From assembly GCA_051868045.1 (NCBI GenBank), contig JBJDZN010000072.1:1-15296 (forward strand): a DNA stretch of 15,296 bases. Reading direction: 5' to 3'. Below are positions 13,004 to 15,296 of this stretch, piece by piece (position 1 is the first letter of the stretch; every line of letters begins with the position of its first letter). Origin of the DNA: CAKSQF01 sp051868045 (GTDB taxonomy: Bacteria > Bacillota > Clostridia > Oscillospirales > CAG-272). The notes below the pieces were generated by a model that saw only the letters and a program-made list of their open reading frames with translations, was not told the origin of the DNA and made no database searches. The position numbers and the translations under genes were made by a program.

Positions 13004-15103
13004 ATGGGACCCGGATTCGGACCTCCGCCTAACCGTGAAATGAATGAGAAACTGAAGCTGCCGAAGCCGAAAAGCATTGAGGAAGTTCCGGACTATCTGA
13101 AGAAACTGCTGTCCGGTTTCTTCTCCCGCCTGTTCTACATTGTGAAACTGGTTTGGGAGGCAAAGCCTTCCCTGCTGTTCATGATGGTCTTCATGACCGT
13201 CTTCAACGGTCTGATGCCGGTTGTCGGATCGCTGATTTCCGCCAATCTGATCACCAAAATTGCCATTGCAATCGTCACTCTCGCTCAAAGTGGCGAGCCG
13301 GTGGAAATGTCCTTCATCCTCGTTCCCCTGCTTTTCCAATTCGGATACCTGTTTCTGAACAGTCTGGTCAATCAGATCAACAACATTATCACCAACATTT
13401 CCAGTGAGCTGGTAACCAACCACATCAAGGTCAAGATCATGAAGAAGGCGAAGGACATCGACCTTGCCTCCTTTGATATGCCCGACTTCTACGAACGTCT
13501 GGAAAATGCAAACCGTGAGGCAGGCGTGCGTCCCATCAACGTATTGAACGCCACCTTCCGCATCATGTCCACCCTGATCTCCATTGCTTCCTACATCGTG
13601 GTCCTGTGCGCCGTTGCTTGGTGGGCGGCAATTATCGTCATTCTGCTTTCTGCACCGTCGGCAATCATTACCTTCCGCTTCCGTCACAAAAACTTCCTGT
13701 ATATGCGCCGCCGCTCCAAGGACCGCCGTCAGCTGAACTACTACTCTGATCTGATGGTGAACAAGGATCTTGCCAAGGAGGTCCGTCTGTTCGGGCTGTC
13801 CGACACCTTCATCGAGCGGTATAACGGAGTCTTCAAAAACTACTTCAAGGGAATCAAAAAGCTGATCACCCAGGAGGGTTTCTGGTCTATCGGTATCTCG
13901 CTGATTACCACCGTCGTCAACTGTCTGCTCTTCCTGTTCGTGGCAAACCAGTGCCGGATCGGCGGTATCGGGGAAATCGGTAACTATCAGCTTTACACCG
14001 GTGCCCTGAACTCCATTTCCGGCGGTGTTTCCACCCTGATTTCCACCATCGCCACCATCTACGAAGGAACGCTGTTCATCGATAACATGATTCTCTTCAT
14101 GAACGAGAAGAAGACCATCGTTCCCCTGATTCCCGAGAAATGCCCCGAGGTCAAGCGGCACACGGGTCACACCATCCGTTTCGACCACGTTTCCTTCATC
14201 TATCCCGGCACTACCCGCAAGGTGCTGGACGACATCAATCTGACTCTGGAACCCGGTGACACCGCCGTTCTGGTCGGTCTGAACGGTGCCGGCAAGACCA
14301 CTCTGATCAAGCTGCTGACCCGTCTGTACGATCCCACCGAAGGTACCATCTACTTCGATGGCAGAGACATCCGGGAATACGATCCCGATGAGTTGTACAA
14401 GATTTTCGGCATTATCTTCCAGGATTTCGGAAAATATGCGGAGAATGTGTCCGAAAACATCCATTTCGGTCAGGTAGAGCGAACGATGAAAGAGGACGAA
14501 ATCAAGTATGCGGCAACCCAGTCCTCCGCCAATGTGTTCATCGAGACCCTGCCCAAGGGCTATCAAACTCCTCTGATGCGTATCTTCGAGCAGGACGGCA
14601 TCGAGCTGTCCATCGGACAGTGGCAGAAGCTGTCCATTGCAAGGGCGTTCTATTCGGACAGCGACATCCTGATTCTGGACGAACCCACAGCATCGCTGGA
14701 CCCCATGGCAGAGCAGGAAATCTTCAATCAGTTTGATCGGCTGTCTGAGGACAAGACCACCGTCTTTGTCTCCCACCGTCTGTCCTCTGCCACCACCGCC
14801 AACAAGATCATCGTCATGGAATACGGCAAAATCATCGAGATGGGCGACCATCACACCCTGATGGAGAAGCACGGCAGATACTACGAGCTGTTCTCCACTC
14901 AGGCGAAGCGATACATATCCACCGAGGAGGAGTCCATCCGCACCGACAATTTCGTCAGCGGCGGTTCTTCCGGATCGGAGGACCGGTTCATGGACGGCAG
15001 ACCTCCAATGGGGGACAGACCTCCGATGGACGGCAGACCTCCCATGGGTAACAGACCGCCAATGGGTGGCAGACCGCCCGCATCGCAGCCGAAAAACAGA
15101 TAA
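13004..15103 (+). CDS. ABC exporter, fused membrane and ATPase domains, with Pro-rich repeat tail
   Basis: A 699-residue half-transporter. A Pro-rich cytoplasmic start (MGPGFGPPPN) leads into a six-helix exporter domain (about 45-370). The nucleotide-binding domain (about 390-630) has Walker A GLNGAGKTT (425-433), a Q-loop at GIIFQDFGKY, signature LSIGQWQK (535-542, Ile in place of the second Gly-position consensus), Walker B ILILDEPTASLD (from ~555), and switch His in VFVSHRLSS. It should work as a homo- or heterodimer exporting a peptide, lipid or drug. The tail (663 onward) is five M-x-x-R-P-P repeats. ATG 13004 is preferred over the in-frame TTG at 12995 because GAGGAG lies nine bases before it. 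No second half-transporter adjoins inside the window. Regulation by a MarR-type repressor is suggested by the operator at 12961-12976. Confidence 0.92.
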   Translation: MGPGFGPPPNREMNEKLKLPKPKSIEEVPDYLKKLLSGFFSRLFYIVKLVWEAKPSLLFMMVFMTVFNGLMPVVGSLISANLITKIAIAIVTLAQSGEPVEMSFILVPLLFQFGYLFLNSLVNQINNIITNISSELVTNHIKVKIMKKAKDIDLASFDMPDFYERLENANREAGVRPINVLNATFRIMSTLISIASYIVVLCAVAWWAAIIVILLSAPSAIITFRFRHKNFLYMRRRSKDRRQLNYYSDLMVNKDLAKEVRLFGLSDTFIERYNGVFKNYFKGIKKLITQEGFWSIGISLITTVVNCLLFLFVANQCRIGGIGEIGNYQLYTGALNSISGGVSTLISTIATIYEGTLFIDNMILFMNEKKTIVPLIPEKCPEVKRHTGHTIRFDHVSFIYPGTTRKVLDDINLTLEPGDTAVLVGLNGAGKTTLIKLLTRLYDPTEGTIYFDGRDIREYDPDELYKIFGIIFQDFGKYAENVSENIHFGQVERTMKEDEIKYAATQSSANVFIETLPKGYQTPLMRIFEQDGIELSIGQWQKLSIARAFYSDSDILILDEPTASLDPMAEQEIFNQFDRLSEDKTTVFVSHRLSSATTANKIIVMEYGKIIEMGDHHTLMEKHGRYYELFSTQAKRYISTEEESIRTDNFVSGGSSGSEDRFMDGRPPMGDRPPMDGRPPMGNRPPMGGRPPASQPKNR
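14990..15079 (+). repeat. Five tandem 18-base repeats encoding M-x-x-R-P-P
   Basis: Five consecutive degenerate 18-base units encode MDGRPP, MGDRPP, MDGRPP, MGNRPP and MGGRPP at the C-terminus of the ABC exporter, followed by ASQPKNR. The regular unit makes copy-number change by slippage plausible. The same residue types appear in the protein's N-terminus (GPGFGPPPN). Confidence 0.9.
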
Positions 15104-15120
15104 ACGAACCTTTCAACAAG

Positions 15121-15167
15121 AAAAGCAACGGACTTCGCATGATAAATGCACAAGTTCGTTGCTTTTT
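15121..15167 (+). terminator. Rho-independent terminator after the ABC transporter
   Basis: AAAAGCAACG (15121-15130) pairs with CGTTGCTTTT (15157-15166), with further interior pairing ACTT/AAGT and GCAT/ATGC, ending in TTTTT. It lies 18 bases after the stop codon. Part of the left arm can alternatively pair with 15176-15185. Confidence 0.88.
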
Positions 15168-15296
15168 GATTGGACTGCGAAGTCCCTGACAGGCATAAAT
15201 GACCAATATCATCTGCCCGGCGTATTTCTTACGTTTTTTTCTCGTAACCCCCAAATAATCCCGCGTTATAGCGAAAAAGAAAACCTCCGAGTTTGT
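15168..15296. other. Right-edge stretch without a recognisable gene
   Basis: I see no supported gene here. One minus-strand frame stays open from the right edge through the terminator into the ABC gene, but it has no recognisable motif and passes through the terminator hairpin. A 10-base segment at 15176-15185 is the exact reverse complement of 15130-15139. Confidence 0.5.

Noticed and set aside
12890..14872. 660-codon open frame on the minus strand opposite the ABC transporter
   Set aside because: The plus strand encodes a complete ABC exporter with all motifs. The antisense product is Gln/Asp/Gly/Val-rich without any family motif, a typical shadow of codon bias.
14988..15296. Minus-strand frame open from the right edge
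   Set aside because: It runs through the ABC terminator hairpin and the repeat-coding DNA, and shows no protein motif. A partial gene beyond the edge cannot be excluded but is not supported.

Overview
The window looks like a chromosomal segment of a spore-forming, low-to-mid G+C Firmicute of class Clostridia, most likely the Oscillospiraceae/Ruminococcaceae. The grounds are a SpoVT-type sporulation regulator, strong AGGAGG-like ribosome binding sites, canonical sigma-A promoters often with an extended -10 (TGn), a tetrahydrofolate riboswitch in front of an ECF folate transporter subunit, an LTA-synthase-like enzyme and a GtrA/GtrB/GT-C cassette. No rRNA, tRNA, CRISPR array or insertion sequence is visible.

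Layout from left to right. (1) 1-1212 is strikingly A+T-rich. It holds the 5' part of a polysaccharide-initiating sugar phosphotransferase that runs off the left edge on the minus strand, then a ~630-base stretch with no convincing gene. (2) 1213-2199, plus strand: a small XRE-type repressor with a palindromic operator next to its promoter, then spoVT, closed by a 19-bp-stem terminator. (3) 2289-7744, minus strand: five codirectional genes, read from a strong promoter at 7800-7828. They are a sugar-phosphate isomerase/epimerase-like TIM barrel, two tandem paralogous HExxH metalloproteases of the plant basic-secretory-protein (BSP) type (one secreted, one apparently cytoplasmic), an LTA-synthase-like phosphoglycerol transferase with an extra C-terminal Ig-like domain, and an HD-domain phosphohydrolase. 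(4) 7891-8902, minus strand: folT behind a promoter, a THF riboswitch, a possible 13-codon upstream ORF and a hairpin that can mask the folT ribosome binding site. (5) 9007-12109, plus strand: promoter, then gtrA, a GtrB-type GT2 glycosyltransferase and a GT-C membrane glycosyltransferase, tightly packed. (6) 12157-12890: mgsA (methylglyoxal synthase) with its own promoter and terminator. (7) 12948-15167: a single-gene ABC exporter with an extended -10 promoter, a MarR-like palindromic operator at the transcription start and a terminator. Its protein ends in five M-x-x-R-P-P repeats.

Together the LTA-synthase-like protein and the gtrA/gtrB/GT-C cassette suggest cell-envelope polymer synthesis and its glycosylation. 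The most informative regulatory structure is the folT leader: promoter, riboswitch, small upstream ORF and SD-masking hairpin follow one another within about 200 bases. The least explained coding feature is the pair of BSP-like proteases.
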